This document shows, in pieces, positions 21,202 through 32,216 of a stretch of 64,000 bases of DNA. The translations under genes and the position numbers were made by a program. The notes under the pieces were generated by a model, which was given only the letters and a program-made list of their open reading frames with translations, was not told the origin of the DNA and ran no database searches. Numbering within the stretch: the first letter of the stretch is position 1; the number at the start of each line of letters is the position of its first letter. The DNA is from Pseudo-nitzschia pungens (Eukaryota > Bacillariophyta > Bacillariophyceae > Bacillariales > Bacillariaceae), in NCBI GenBank assembly GCA_037355855.1, contig CM074765.1, positions 3,100,001-3,164,000 on the forward strand, written 5' to 3'.

Positions 21202-22294
21202 AGATCGCTGAAGTCTCCACAAAGCACACCATGCGGTGTCGAAAAATGGGTCTCGAAATGACCTTCCATCGAAGCACGGGTGGGTTTGGAGGAATTCAAA
21301 ACTCCGATTTTCGGCAACACGGATACTCATTCACTCCATGGTGACTGAAATTGTTGAGTCGAAGCACAAACACGATTGAAACGACCAGAACTGGATGTTC
21401 CAAGGTAATGGTTGAATCGAAAGTTTTGCATGACGGCTTTACCGAGTGTTGCCTTGTGACGTTTTCCTGGCATCAACTGTCGCCAAAAAAGTCGATTCCT
21501 CCTTTGATCTTTCATCCTTGATGCTGTTTTCAATGTTGGAATGGCACGCGCTGAGATTCTTTCCGAGAACGACTATATGTTTTCATTGAGTCTCCTCCCC
21601 GAACAGAACTTTAATCGACCATCAACCGAGCAAACTGCGCCAGCTAGAATGCGTTGTCGAAACAAATATGCAGAAAACCCTTCAACAAGTTTTTGTAAAA
21701 TCCAGTGGTGACCAATTCATTCGAGACTGTTTTCCTGCGATCGTCTATTGCTGTCATCTTCAGATGATGCAACAAATTCAAAACAACGTTCGTTTCGGTA
21801 CTGCTGTGAGAAAGTTTTTCTTACAGTACCTGTTGCACATAGTCTTGGCAAGTTTTATGCTACGAATGTCTTTTTCAGAGGGGTATTACATATTTTACTG
21901 GAATGAATTAAAATCGTATTGACAAACATAATGATTGATGTCATCACACCACGTTTGCTACTTTTTCATTAGTCATTACTTTGCAGCATTGAGGGTTCGG
22001 ACAATCTCGCGAGCGCAACTGAAAGTAGGTATCCGTACGGTACGTGTACGTGTAGTTGTGCCGTTAGATAATTAAACAGTATCGGGCACATACAAAGACA
22101 AGAAAACGGAGAGAGTAAATTTTCGTTGAACCTTCTGAAGTACGGTGCACATACACTCCCTAACAGAAAAAGTCTTATTCTCAATCAGAGCTTGACGCGA
22201 ATGAGATGCGCAAAAGCACGTGCTGATTCCTTCTAGGAGATAGGATCCATCCGAACCATTGGCTGACATGTTGGCACTTTCCCGTTCGTTCAGG
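21202..22294. other. Convergent spacer
   Basis: About 1.1 kb between the 3' ends of the LRR-like (+) and methyltransferase (-) genes. No supported coding frame. Confidence 0.55.
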
Positions 22295-24086
22295 TTATAC
22301 GATGAGCTCCCCGGGCTTGGAAAAGGAGAGCGACTTACTGTTAGACCGGACGATTTTGGTACCCGGCACCAGGCCCGCTTGTTCAAAGTGCGATCCCAGG
22401 TTGTCTTCGATGTAATCCAGGTAGTAGGGTTCGTTCATGTTCCCGAAATTCCCGATAAATGGATCCAGCGGCGGCCTGTCACCCTTCTGAATCGAATCCG
22501 TAAAGACCACGGTCCCGCCCGGGGCGACCACCCGTGCCATTTCGGCGGCGGCCTTGCTCCGGATCTCCCTTGGCAGCTCGTGGAAGAGGTAGACGCACAC
22601 CACGGCGTCAAAAGAACCATCTGGAAAGGGCAGGTTCTCGGCCGGTGCCTGCACCAGTGTGGCGGGCCGAATCGTGGTCCGTTGCTTTTGTTGTTCTTGT
22701 CGTGATTCTTCGGTTTGTCTCGTGCGCACCCAGTAGTTGTCGTTGTCCGCGGCCTTTTCGAGATAAAAGGGAGAAAGATCCAGAGCGGTGTATTCCGTGT
22801 CCAGTGGAAGGTTGTCTCGGACGAACGTCATGAAGCGTCCCGTCCCGCAGGCTACCTCCAAAACTCTCATGGGACGGCGGTTCTTGTTGGTTTGGAAGAC
22901 TCGTTTGGAGAGGTCCATGAGGGGAGGCAAGCTCGTGCGCTGCATGGCATCCTGTCGACCCAAAAACAAGGTTTCGGTAGACGTCTCGTAGACATTTGCC
23001 GATGCTGAAGACATCCATCCTGTTTGATTAGTATTGGTTTGAATCAAATCCATTCGTACATGCACCCAAACCCCAAAAGAATCCGAATAAAAGTTAGAAT
23101 GCGAAATGCTAGGGTTCACTTTGGAATCACCCATCGGAATGAATAAAATTGTACGTACCATCTCCCTGGTAATGAAAGGCCGTCTGGTAATACTCAGGAT
23201 AGATGCTTGTCGATTTGGTGTCGGGACCATTCCCATCGACAATCCCTGCGCTGCGGAAGAATTGGACTTGCTTGTCCTCCTCGGTTCCCCGGTACCGTCG
23301 ACCGAGCGTTCCAACAGCCTCTCGCACAAAACGATTGGTTTGGGTGAGGACGTTGATGGGATTCGATTGCCGGTGGCGCAGTGTCTTCATGTCCCATGGT
23401 TCTCGGTAGACTCCCTTGGCAATCATTTCGAAATAATCCTGCTCGTAGCACAAGAGGGCCTCCAGCAGCAGACGGGTTCCCTGTGCGCCGGACATGCCCA
23501 TGGGCATGATCCCTCGGGATCTTGGCGAATTATCATTGTTGGTGGTCTGCTTGGAAGCTTGGTAGGTAGCATCCGCGAGGATTGCATTCGCAGCAAAATA
23601 CATGGACCGGGCGGCGTGCCGAGCGAAATAGGCCGAACCGCTGTTTCGTCCCTCGTTCAGAAACCTGCCCGCGACACGGAGCATCTCCCGAACATTGTCC
23701 TGGGCCGAATAGTCCTCTCTTCCTGGATTCGTCTCCGTGTTCTGAAAGTTCCTCCACATTTCCACGGATGGATCACACACGAATCGTTCGTTCTCCTCGG
23801 TTCCGGGAAACCGATCCGTGTTCGGCGAGGGTTCCGATTCAGCAAGAGAAGCGTCGTCCTTGTCGAGTGCGATGGCATCAGTCCCGGTATCGACAAGTCC
23901 ACCATCGGCCCGCGGTGCGGTAGCGTTCTTGTAGAACAACGCAGTGCTTGTCAGCGCAGTGCTCGACGTTCGAGACGGAACTTGAATCGGAATCGGGACA
24001 TGGAATGCTTCGATGACGACAGTTCCAGGTGTCGCTACGAATGCCGCAGCGGCAAGTAAGCGGACTGAGAACTCATGCGTCCTCAT
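22295..24086 (-). CDS. Class I SAM-dependent methyltransferase, two exons, probably organelle-targeted
   Basis: Exons 24086-23159 and 23019-22295 join across a 139-nt intron (donor GTACGT, acceptor AAACAG, with a CTAAT branch-like word upstream) into 550 residues. The join yields HYQGDG-WMSSASANVYE without a break. Residues 1-30 form a hydrophobic signal (LLAAAAFVATPGTVVIEAF) ending in EAFHVP, loosely like the diatom plastid motif. Residues 95-300 are a conserved helical domain of unknown function. The catalytic part starts near 311; motif I VLEVACGTGRF is at 362-372, followed by YTALDLSPFYL (motif II acidic residue), APAENLPFPDGSFDAVVCVYLFHELP (motif III region) and EMARVVAPGGTVVFTDS, the Methyltransf_11/25 layout. 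Substrate unknown. Confidence 0.88.
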
Positions 24087-25153
24087 CGTGTAAATACTGG
24101 TGTTACGATCCTATCAGTTGTGGGATGATTGTTGTTTGGGTCTGGAGCTGGCGTCTGCGGGTCCTGCAGCCAAAATTCGGAAAATGTGGTACGATTTTCT
24201 TTCTGTTCTACACTTCCAACCGAACCATTCAAAAGTATTTATGTACGTATTTGCACTCATTCGGTATGCGCCATCTGTTCATCATAGATTTCCTCCGCGT
24301 CTCATGTTTTGGATTTTTTTCCCTGGTGCATTCATTAGATGCATCTGAGCCTCCACATCTTAAATGAACACTGTGTCAAAAGTCATCGAACGAATGTTCT
24401 AAACTTCTTTTAAAAAAAGAAAAATGATGATGTGGACTTCTTCGGTATTATGTTGTGATCACGATACGTGCAGAAAGGCTGCAGAAATGTGCGTCACAAC
24501 ATCACAACCTGGTGTTCTCCCACTCTGACTTACTGTATCTCGAAGATCTGAAGAATAATTTTTGAGGGAATGATCTTATTTTTTTAATTTTTTGTTTTGA
24601 GATTGAAAAAAGAAATTACGAAGTACTGTACGAAGTAAACCTTAACCTCAATCTTACATGTAATGAATAGTAGTAATGAATTTCTTCCGATGTATGGACA
24701 GACCATTATTTGATTCCATTTTGATCCATACCGTAGGGAACATAAGTTAAGTTACCGGTAAGTTTACCGCAAATTAATTACAGGACAAGGCCCAGACGGG
24801 GATCTCTTGCGAAAATACATTCCACGTGGAATTAGTTCATCCTATCATGCTTTCGATCGTGACAGGAAACTTCGGATGATGGGAAATAGAAGTAATCTTA
24901 CGATACCAGTAAGCCTTACCGGTACGAGTACGAAGTAACCTTATCGAAAGTGCGATCGCAACACGCTCGGAGCTCAAAAGTGATGTTTGTTCTCTTTTCG
25001 ACTGATCTCTGCGGTTCTGATACACCGATGCATCTGCCCGAGGACGTCAATGCAAACATAGGATTGGTTCTGTCTTGAGTCAAGAAAAAATCAAGACTGG
25101 AATCGAAGCAAGAAGTTTAGTAGCGGGTTCATCTGAAACCGAGAAACAGAAAA
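24087..25153. other. Divergent intergenic region
   Basis: About 1.07 kb separating divergent methyltransferase and helicase genes; holds both promoters. GTAAG/CTTAC and GTAC words are concentrated at 24640-24945. No gene seen. Confidence 0.5.
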
Positions 25154-27157
25154 ATGGAAGGGGTCACCTACCATCGCGATAGCAGGTATCAATCATCAGT
25201 GACAAAAAGACGAATTACAACATCGGCACCGAGCTTTGCGGCAGCATTACTGGCCATGACAATGGCACTGTTGACAACCACGGTAGTGTTAAAAAGAGGG
25301 TTGGTACTTGCCGCCAAAGAGGGATGCCACTTCCCTGCCAGACCGTCTAGGACGTTCGGAACAACGGTTCCGGCTTTTGTGTCGAGAAAAGTATCCTTGG
25401 CCAAAAAATCGGACAGCACGCTGTCGGCTGCTTATTCCATTACCCAACAGAACTTTCAGCGTCATCGACGAAGATCGTTTTCGAGAAATTCATTGCTTTT
25501 TTCTGGGAGCACCGACAGCAACGAGGATGGATTTTTCGCAGATTCCGGCGTGACCTTTGAATCGATGGGAGTCCAATCCCAGGTCTTGTTGGAGCGCCTC
25601 GAGAAACTTGGACTGACACAGCCGACACAAATACAGGCCAAAGCCTTTGACAAAATCCTCGGAAAGGACGACGCTGCAACGGAAGGATCTCGATTGTTTT
25701 CGAACGATGTCACGATTGGTGCCGAAACGGGAAGTGGCAAGACCCTGGCCTATCTGCTGCCCCTGCTGGACACGATTCTGCAAGAGAAGGCAGAATCGGC
25801 CGCGAGCGGCAATGGTGGTCTGCCATCGTACGATTACGCACGAGTCATCGTCCTGGTGCCCAACAAGGAGCTCGTCCACCAGGTCTTGCGCATGGCGGTT
25901 CCCCTCTGCGGTGGAAGCATCGAAGAAACCGTGGTCTGGGCCCAGGGAGGTGGTGGTCTCATGGACCAGCTCGCACCCCTGGCAGACTCCCAAACCGCGG
26001 GCGACACCGATCCCTCGAAAATTGTGCGCCTCGCGGTCATGCCGGGCGGGCTCAAGGAACCCATGGACTTCAAGCCCTTCCGTGACTCGATCGGCTTTGG
26101 CGGGAGCGATCCGCCGGTGGACATTGTGGTGAGCACGCCCGCGGCGCTTGGCCCACTGGGATTGCCCCCCAAGTTCATCGACCTCTTTGCCGATGTCCAG
26201 ACGCTGGTGGTAGACGAAGCCGACATGCTGCTGGACGGCGGGTACATCCGGGCGCTGGAGAACGTCTTGATCGGCTTTCGTCGGGCCGACAAGCTGGTCG
26301 ATCCGAATGCTTCTCCGGACGAGCAAACCATTCGGAAGACGCAGCACGTCTTTTGCGCGGCGACCCTTCCGGACGTGGGGTTGAAGAGCGTCAATGCCTA
26401 TCTCGAACGAAAGTTCCCGTATGCCAATCGCATCGAAACGGGAAACATGCACAATGCCAAGCACTACGGATTGTCCCAGGCCACCAAGTGGTACCGGGTG
26501 GAGACCAAAAAGGAACGAATGGAACGACTGGCCGAAATGCTCCTGACCGAATACGATGCCGGTGCCAACAACGACGGGCTGAAGGGAGAAAAGACCATGG
26601 TGTTTTTGAACAGTGTCGATGACGTGGAGGGAGTCCACCAAGCCCTCGTCCAGCGCGGGGTCAACGCGGTCAAGTACCACGCCAAGATTTCCCTGAACGA
26701 GCGATCGGAAAACCTCGATCGCTTCCGGCGTTACAACAATGGCGACGAGGACGAGAGTGCCGTCCCGGTATTGGTGTGCACCGACCTGGCGAGCCGCGGA
26801 TTGGACGTGCCCGGGGTCACCGCCGTGGTCCAGTTGCAATTTTCCGGAAACGTTGTCTCCCATCTGCACCGGATGGGACGATGCGGACGCGCCGGTCAAC
26901 GAACCGGCCGCGGAATCATCTTTTACGAGGAAAGAGAAGCCGAGCTGGTCGAGGTCGTTCGGGAGGCCGAGGCGCAACAGGAACGAATGCAATTGGAAGG
27001 CCAGGAGGTCGACGATCGCCTCAACGACGATTACGACGGTGATTCCGCAGAGGACGAGGCAGCGCGAAAGGGCAAGGTACAAAAAGCGTTTTCGCGAAAA
27101 CGTGGGTTTACCAAGAAACGCAAAAAGCTGAGACGAGAAGAAACCGAATCGTACTAA
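25154..27157 (+). CDS. DEAD-box ATP-dependent RNA helicase, probably organellar
   Basis: 667 residues, single exon. The N-terminus has a hydrophobic stretch (about 27-47) and then TTVPAFVSRK (70-79), suggestive of a plastid or mitochondrial presequence, though the hydrophobic part starts late; an internal ATG at residue 35 or 37 would place it at the N-terminus. Helicase motifs in order: Q-region (FESMGVQSQVLLERLEKLGL...PTQIQ, 135-161), motif I AETGSGKT (190-197), Ia VPNKELVHQV, Ib STPAALG, II DEAD (354-357), III AAT (402-404, normally SAT), IV VFLNS, V CTDLASRGLD (542-551) and VI HRMGRCGRAG (572-581, normally HRIGRxGRAG). The C-terminus is acidic and then Lys/Arg-rich. It should unwind or remodel RNA, plausibly in organelle ribosome assembly. 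The motif III Ser to Ala change is worth noting because that Ser couples ATPase to unwinding in the family. Confidence 0.92.
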   Translation: MEGVTYHRDSRYQSSVTKRRITTSAPSFAAALLAMTMALLTTTVVLKRGLVLAAKEGCHFPARPSRTFGTTVPAFVSRKVSLAKKSDSTLSAAYSITQQNFQRHRRRSFSRNSLLFSGSTDSNEDGFFADSGVTFESMGVQSQVLLERLEKLGLTQPTQIQAKAFDKILGKDDAATEGSRLFSNDVTIGAETGSGKTLAYLLPLLDTILQEKAESAASGNGGLPSYDYARVIVLVPNKELVHQVLRMAVPLCGGSIEETVVWAQGGGGLMDQLAPLADSQTAGDTDPSKIVRLAVMPGGLKEPMDFKPFRDSIGFGGSDPPVDIVVSTPAALGPLGLPPKFIDLFADVQTLVVDEADMLLDGGYIRALENVLIGFRRADKLVDPNASPDEQTIRKTQHVFCAATLPDVGLKSVNAYLERKFPYANRIETGNMHNAKHYGLSQATKWYRVETKKERMERLAEMLLTEYDAGANNDGLKGEKTMVFLNSVDDVEGVHQALVQRGVNAVKYHAKISLNERSENLDRFRRYNNGDEDESAVPVLVCTDLASRGLDVPGVTAVVQLQFSGNVVSHLHRMGRCGRAGQRTGRGIIFYEEREAELVEVVREAEAQQERMQLEGQEVDDRLNDDYDGDSAEDEAARKGKVQKAFSRKRGFTKKRKKLRREETESY

Positions 27158-27526
27158 CCTTTAAAGCTCACATTAATTACACACTTAGTCATGTCCAAGA
27201 CAATGCTTACGGCTGTTCGAATTCCGAACACGATTGATTTACTTCGGCGGTCACTCAACCTAGGGATCGGCGTGTGTCTCGATTAGAATTTGAGAAAAAA
27301 GGGATGGGTGACATCCGGAAGGAGCCACCACATGGAGCAATCCGAGCAAAGGGCTCGTGTTGTTCGCATGAGTGATGAGGTAAGGCACGGATTCGCCCTA
27401 CGGAAGCCAGTATTTTTCCACCATGCACACCAACACCCGCGTCTGACTGGCGGGGCACTGCGTGGCAGTGCGTGGCAGGGCGGGGCAGTGCAAAGCGGGA
27501 TCTCTTGCACACACTCACTCACTCAC
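27158..27526. other. Convergent spacer with tandem repeats
   Basis: 369 bases between the 3' ends of the helicase and ATP-grasp genes. It contains a GGCAGTGCGT-type short repeat (27445-27492) and an (ACTC)n run at 27511-27531. Confidence 0.6.
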
Positions 27527-29095
27527 TCACTCCGAATGCCACCAGAGCGCGGGATCTTCCGGCAGCATGCCGAGGCGGACAAACGCCGGCGGGACCTCGG
27601 TGTTGGGGACCACCCGATAGTTCCCGGAAGCGTAACCGGCCAGCCACAGCCGACCGCCCTCGTCGAAAATTTCCTGGGTCCCCTTGACGTGAAAGTATTC
27701 GGTCGGGTGAATCTCGCTCTCGGAAATCACGTACCGAACCTCCGTATCGCGGTGATCGTTGTCGTTATTGTTGTCGTTGTTGTCGTTGTTGTCGTTGTTG
27801 TTGTTGTCGTCCGCACCGGCCGGGATTCCGACAAAAATATCCGTCCGGAACATATCCTTGTTGCGACCGGATTCTTCGGCAATGGCCACGATCCGGGGCC
27901 AATCGATCCAGTCCGGAAGGGGGTGAGACTTCCCGGACCATTCGAGGTTGGTCCCGTTGCGATGCAGGATCGCCACGGCCCCGTCCATTCCCGGTCTCTG
28001 GACCGCGAGCCACATTCGGCCCCAGATTGTAAAGACCTTGAATTCCATTCCCCCGCGGTCGTCCTTGTTGTTCTCGTTCTCGTCGTCGCCGCCCCTGGCC
28101 GTTGATTTGGAACTAGTGGTGGTAAAGCGCTCCTCCACCACGATTCCGGGACGGACGTGGCGGAGTGCCAGCGATTCGGGAACCCGCCGGCCGCAGGATT
28201 CCTGGACCACCTGGAGTTGCTTGGCCAGATCGGAGGCCACCAGGTCGGTTGTAAAGCCGGGGACCTTTTTGAACGGTTTTTTGCCGTTGCCGACAAAGGT
28301 GTCGCTGCCGACGGTCTTGGTCAGCCACACGCCACCGGCGCACGACAGGTGGGTGGGTTTCGCGGCGTAGTCGGTCCCGATCGGCAGGAGTGCCCGCAGG
28401 GCCCTGCGCTGGGCCTCCCGGCGGCGGTCGCTCGCATTGCCGTTGTTCATTTCGTTGTCAATTTCGTTTTCGATTTCGATTTCGATTTCGTTCTCCTTCC
28501 CGGCACTCAGCAGTTCCGACCCGTACTTGAGGACAAAGGCTTCCATGCCCTCCAGCGCGGTGGTGGTCTTGAGCCATCGCTTCCGGGCAACCTTGTCGAC
28601 GTAGAAGGAAAGGCTGGTGAACTCGGCGTCCCGACGGTATCCGATCAGATCCACCCACGTTTCGTTGCCGATGATTTGAGACGACAAATCAAAGTCTTGG
28701 AACAATTCAAAGGTGCTGCTTTGTTGTGTTGCCATTGTCGCTCGGCTGTTTCTTGTTTTTGTTTCTGTTTTCGTTTCTGTTTCGGATGATTCCGAACCGT
28801 CGGTGTCTTCGAGACCAAACGATGCGAGTTCGACGCCCCCGACCCGAAAGGTATCAAAGGTGAATTGGTTGCGCCGAAACCTCGGACGCTCCCTCAGCCG
28901 GAGTGGGACGGGGGGTTGGGCCACCGACGACGACAACAACGAGTATCCAATCGGTTGTTCCCGACCTTGTTGTTCGTACCACGGATCGATGACCTGCGTC
29001 GAATGAAACGTCGCGGCGAGAGACGCCAGCAACGATGCTACCAGAAAGGGCAACAGCACCATGCGTTGCGGCGGCGGCGAGGATGATTCTGCCAT
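27527..29095 (-). CDS. TupA-like ATP-grasp protein with N-terminal membrane anchor
   Basis: 522 residues from the ATG at 29095 (MAESSSPPPQRM); the in-frame ATG at 29257 would add 54 residues of simple-repeat composition. Residues 13-35 (VLLPFLVASLLASLAATFHS) form one hydrophobic segment, consistent with a signal anchor, so the catalytic part probably faces the secretory lumen. The core follows the TupA/ATP-grasp layout: DYAAKPTHLSCAGGVWLTK (nucleotide-binding lysine region), RPGIVVEERF (acidic strand), EFKVFTIWGRMWLAV, then RTDIFVG and RYVISESEIHPTEYF, matching the RxDxY...GExTxxP metal-binding end. A (DNN)n insert (encoded 27756-27813) and an (EIEIEN) insert break the domain. ATP-grasp enzymes ligate a carboxylate to an amine; TupA is known from bacterial cell-wall polymer synthesis. 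Substrate here is unknown. Confidence 0.7.
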   Translation of the reverse strand: MAESSSPPPQRMVLLPFLVASLLASLAATFHSTQVIDPWYEQQGREQPIGYSLLSSSVAQPPVPLRLRERPRFRRNQFTFDTFRVGGVELASFGLEDTDGSESSETETKTETKTRNSRATMATQQSSTFELFQDFDLSSQIIGNETWVDLIGYRRDAEFTSLSFYVDKVARKRWLKTTTALEGMEAFVLKYGSELLSAGKENEIEIEIENEIDNEMNNGNASDRRREAQRRALRALLPIGTDYAAKPTHLSCAGGVWLTKTVGSDTFVGNGKKPFKKVPGFTTDLVASDLAKQLQVVQESCGRRVPESLALRHVRPGIVVEERFTTTSSKSTARGGDDENENNKDDRGGMEFKVFTIWGRMWLAVQRPGMDGAVAILHRNGTNLEWSGKSHPLPDWIDWPRIVAIAEESGRNKDMFRTDIFVGIPAGADDNNNNDNNDNNDNNNDNDHRDTEVRYVISESEIHPTEYFHVKGTQEIFDEGGRLWLAGYASGNYRVVPNTEVPPAFVRLGMLPEDPALWWHSE

Positions 29096-30154
29096 GCTGG
29101 TGGTATGTTGGTTGGGTTTGTTGGTTGTCTGTTCTCGGGTTTTGGTTTGTTCTGTTCTGTTCTGTTCTGTTCGGAATTGATTGATTGATTCGTTCCGGCG
29201 GATTTGTCTCGGAAGAGGGGTCAAGATGGGGAGCGATAGGCAAGACTCCTCATTCACTCATTCATACGGTACGTTTATTCATACTTGCAATCCTAGAATC
29301 AATCATCAATCCCAAGAGGTAAATCTGTCGACACGAGAGTAGAAGTTCTATTCGAGCTTCGAATGGATGATTGATGATTCTTCGAGAGAGCCGTTGTTGC
29401 CGGAATTGATAGTATCGCCAAGCGCGCGTTGGCAGGTCCAGAAAATTGACTCGTTTGACTCGCTATTCCGTGATGCCTGGGGGTCAAGCCTAAAATTATG
29501 ACCCCTTGTGGTGTATGTACGTCTGATAATATGGTATGTTATGGTCTGACCCTGGGTATGGCAAATAGTGATCAATGGAGTGAGAAAGCAGTTATCCCAA
29601 AGCCCCCAAAAAGCCTGATTGTCATTGATTTTCTTCGACTTCTTTCAGCTCTCGGGGTTTTCGAGATGGTGTTTTGTATGGCAATTCATTCGTTCATCGG
29701 CTTCCAAAAACGGAATCCGTATTTTCTGTTTATTAGGAGACAGAAAGGGAAGAAGAAGATCTTCTCTCTCGCTCACCTCCGAAAAAGATCCGATTGCGAT
29801 GATTCCCATACCGGTACACCAAGTTCTTTCTCGGATCTGAAAAATTAGCGTCAATCTCGCCATGGATGGCACAACATCTCATTCCGTATCGAACAGTAAT
29901 TAGGATGTTCTCTCAACACTACTACATAATTACAACATACGAGTAAGGTTACAATCACACCCGATTTCGCCCATGCAATACATTTTTTGATGACTGCGCC
30001 CGAAACACCATCGAATAAAATATCGATCCGATCGTAACCATCAACATCATCATCATTCGTCCAGAAAGCTCCCCCAATCAAATCTATTTTGCCGTAGCAG
30101 ATTTACAATCACCGATACCAACACCCCATCGAACCACCAATCCCACCCCGCAGC
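29096..30154. other. Divergent intergenic region
   Basis: About 1.06 kb between the ATP-grasp (-) and Atp23-like (+) genes, containing a (TTCTG)n pentanucleotide run at 29149-29172 in the ATP-grasp 5' leader. Short frames at 29498-29848 lack recognisable content. Confidence 0.5.
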
Positions 30155-31315
30155 ATGTCCGAAAGCAGCAACGGCGGCGATCCCGAGCCCACACCGATGG
30201 ATCGGGACTGCGCCTTTTTTGTCCGCGACGCTCTCTTTCCCCTGCGACGGGACTGGGGGAGCCGGCATTCCCAGGGACGGCAGAAGCACCACAGCCAGAT
30301 CCACCCGGCGCTCGACGCGCTGGATCGGCTGCGCACCGAGCTGGTCGAAAAACGACCCACCACCATGTCCTATTCCAACGTCTTTCCCCGCGGCGTCTTG
30401 CTGGTGGCCAGGTCGGACGCCCTCGTCGACTCGTCGCCATCAACCTCGAAATCGTCAACGTCAACGTCAACGTCGAAATCGTCATCTTCCTCGTCGTCGT
30501 CGTCGTCAACGTCGCGAATGGAGTACAACGGGCAACCCGACGTGGACGAGTCCGGTGCCACCGTCGAGGTCGTTCCGGACGTTCTGACGGTCCGCTGCCT
30601 GCGGTGCAACGACCCAAAGTTCCGGCCCTTTACGACCGCAGGGGAAAACGCCTTTGTCCGAACCGAGACGAATCCGTACACCCTCGAGACCCGGCACGAA
30701 TTGGTGGTTTGCAGCGACCGCGTCCTCCGAGCCGATTATCACCGCCGAACGAGATCGCAATCGCGGTCCTCCTCGCGGTCCGGCATCGGCAGCGAGCGAC
30801 GGGAAGACCTCCCGGCCGACTCCCTCCGGGCCGTCGAGGAGACCCTGGCGCGGGCCATTGCCAAGCTCACGGTGCGGAGCGACGAAACTGAAACTGAACC
30901 CGACGGGGACACCGCCATCGCCATCGGCAAACCCGATCCCGGGTTCGCCGCAACCCCAACCCCCGCGCCGAGGCCCACCGCCATCGAGAGTCCCTCCCTC
31001 TCGCCGACCAACTGTTTCGAGTACGCCCGGCTGGAACTCCTGGCGGCCCGGGCCTCCGAGTGCCTCCTGGAGCGGAGCGCCGACCAAACCCGGCTGGGAT
31101 CGGCCGTCGCTCCGGCGTGGCTGGTGTCCCGGCTCCCGCGAGGCCTGCAGCGGCGGTTCGCGGAGCGCTGCGCGGTGGTTTCCGCCACGAAGCGCACGGC
31201 CTCGGCGTCCCGCGAGCTCTGGGAACGGACGAACGAGCGACCGCCCGAGCGGCCCCGCGACTGCGTCCGTCGGGCCCTGGAGGACCTCCGGCGGTCGGAA
31301 GCGGAGGGAAGGTAG
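30155..31315 (+). CDS. Atp23-like protein lacking the HExxH protease site (tentative)
   Basis: 386 residues. The order of cysteines and spacing resembles the mitochondrial intermembrane-space metalloprotease/chaperone Atp23: C19 near the N-terminus, CLRC (148-151), LVVCSDRV (C186), VEETLARAIAKL (227-238), C287 and C303 around a helix, and a C-terminal RCAVVSATKRTASASRELW...RDCVRRALEDLR (C339, C370). In Atp23, VEETLA is followed by HELVH; here the three zinc/catalytic positions are R233, A234 and K237, so no protease activity is expected. Ser/Thr (97-119) and Arg/Ser (198-212) low-complexity inserts separate the blocks. Atp23 has a second, protease-independent role as chaperone for ATP synthase subunit Atp9, which a dead copy could keep. 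The call rests on pattern memory; an unrelated Cys-rich protein is possible. Confidence 0.45.
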   Translation: MSESSNGGDPEPTPMDRDCAFFVRDALFPLRRDWGSRHSQGRQKHHSQIHPALDALDRLRTELVEKRPTTMSYSNVFPRGVLLVARSDALVDSSPSTSKSSTSTSTSKSSSSSSSSSSTSRMEYNGQPDVDESGATVEVVPDVLTVRCLRCNDPKFRPFTTAGENAFVRTETNPYTLETRHELVVCSDRVLRADYHRRTRSQSRSSSRSGIGSERREDLPADSLRAVEETLARAIAKLTVRSDETETEPDGDTAIAIGKPDPGFAATPTPAPRPTAIESPSLSPTNCFEYARLELLAARASECLLERSADQTRLGSAVAPAWLVSRLPRGLQRRFAERCAVVSATKRTASASRELWERTNERPPERPRDCVRRALEDLRRSEAEGR

Positions 31316-32036
31316 GAACACGGGAAGCGGCAATGGAATGGAATATAATGGAATCGAATGCAACGCAACGCAACGCAACGCAATGGAACGGCGGTGCGGG
31401 GCGCAGCGAGGCAATGAGGCTGTGCTTGGGGTGCTTTCTCCCGACAGAAACCCGGAGAGTGAGTCCTACTACTACAACCCTATCCTAGTTTGGTATTCAT
31501 GGATCTCATCGCATCAGATGGTTGAACTACTACTACTACTATTATTATTATTATGTCATTGTTATTTGGCATAGACTGCACGTATTAGTAGATACACCAG
31601 TACTTGAAATGACTAGCTGGCAGATAGCTCTTTGTTTTTCGGTAGCGTTTGTTGTCGCAGCAGCAACAGCTAGTATGGAACAAACCATGACGCGCCTTGG
31701 TTGGAACCGATCTACCGTAGTAGAAATTTCTTCCGGAAGAAGCACAACCTTACTACTAGTACATCCCAGTCGATCCCTCATGAATTCATCGAACGCGTTT
31801 TCTTCTTCCTTCCCTTCCTCTTTCATCGCTCCACGCAACAAAATGGACGGGAGAAAGAAGGTTCCGTTTCAAAGATATTGCCACACCATCACGGACCAAC
31901 ACCAAAGCGACCCTTGTAGGAGCTGGTGGCGCCAGCCAATCATACAAGAAGGCCTGCGAGAAGTCCTTCGACGCACAACAACAAGAAGAGATCGCGGAGG
32001 ATGTGTCGAAGATGGATTGATTGATTCAATGATGTC

Positions 32037-32037
<1 letters not shown>

Positions 32038-32084
<47 letters not shown>
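32038..32084. repeat. (CAG)n microsatellite
   Basis: About 15 uninterrupted CAG units in non-coding DNA; unstable by nature and a good polymorphic marker. Confidence 0.95.
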
Positions 32085-32085
<1 letters not shown>

Positions 32086-32189
32086 GATTTCCGTAGTTCG
32101 TCAATTGCCTTTTTCTTATTTTGTTGGATCGATCCAGAAGAAGGCACTGTTGCGAGCGACTCGGGCTTTGGCGTTGCAAACGGTTGATT

Positions 32190-32216
32190 CCTCTCTCTCT
32201 CTCTCTCTCTCTCTCT
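32190..32216. repeat. (CT)n microsatellite
   Basis: About 13 CT units in non-coding DNA. Confidence 0.95.

Noticed and set aside
31522..32187. 221-residue open frame with poly-Tyr and poly-Gln
   Set aside because: It is a translation of TAC/TAT and CAG microsatellites with no conserved sequence around them.
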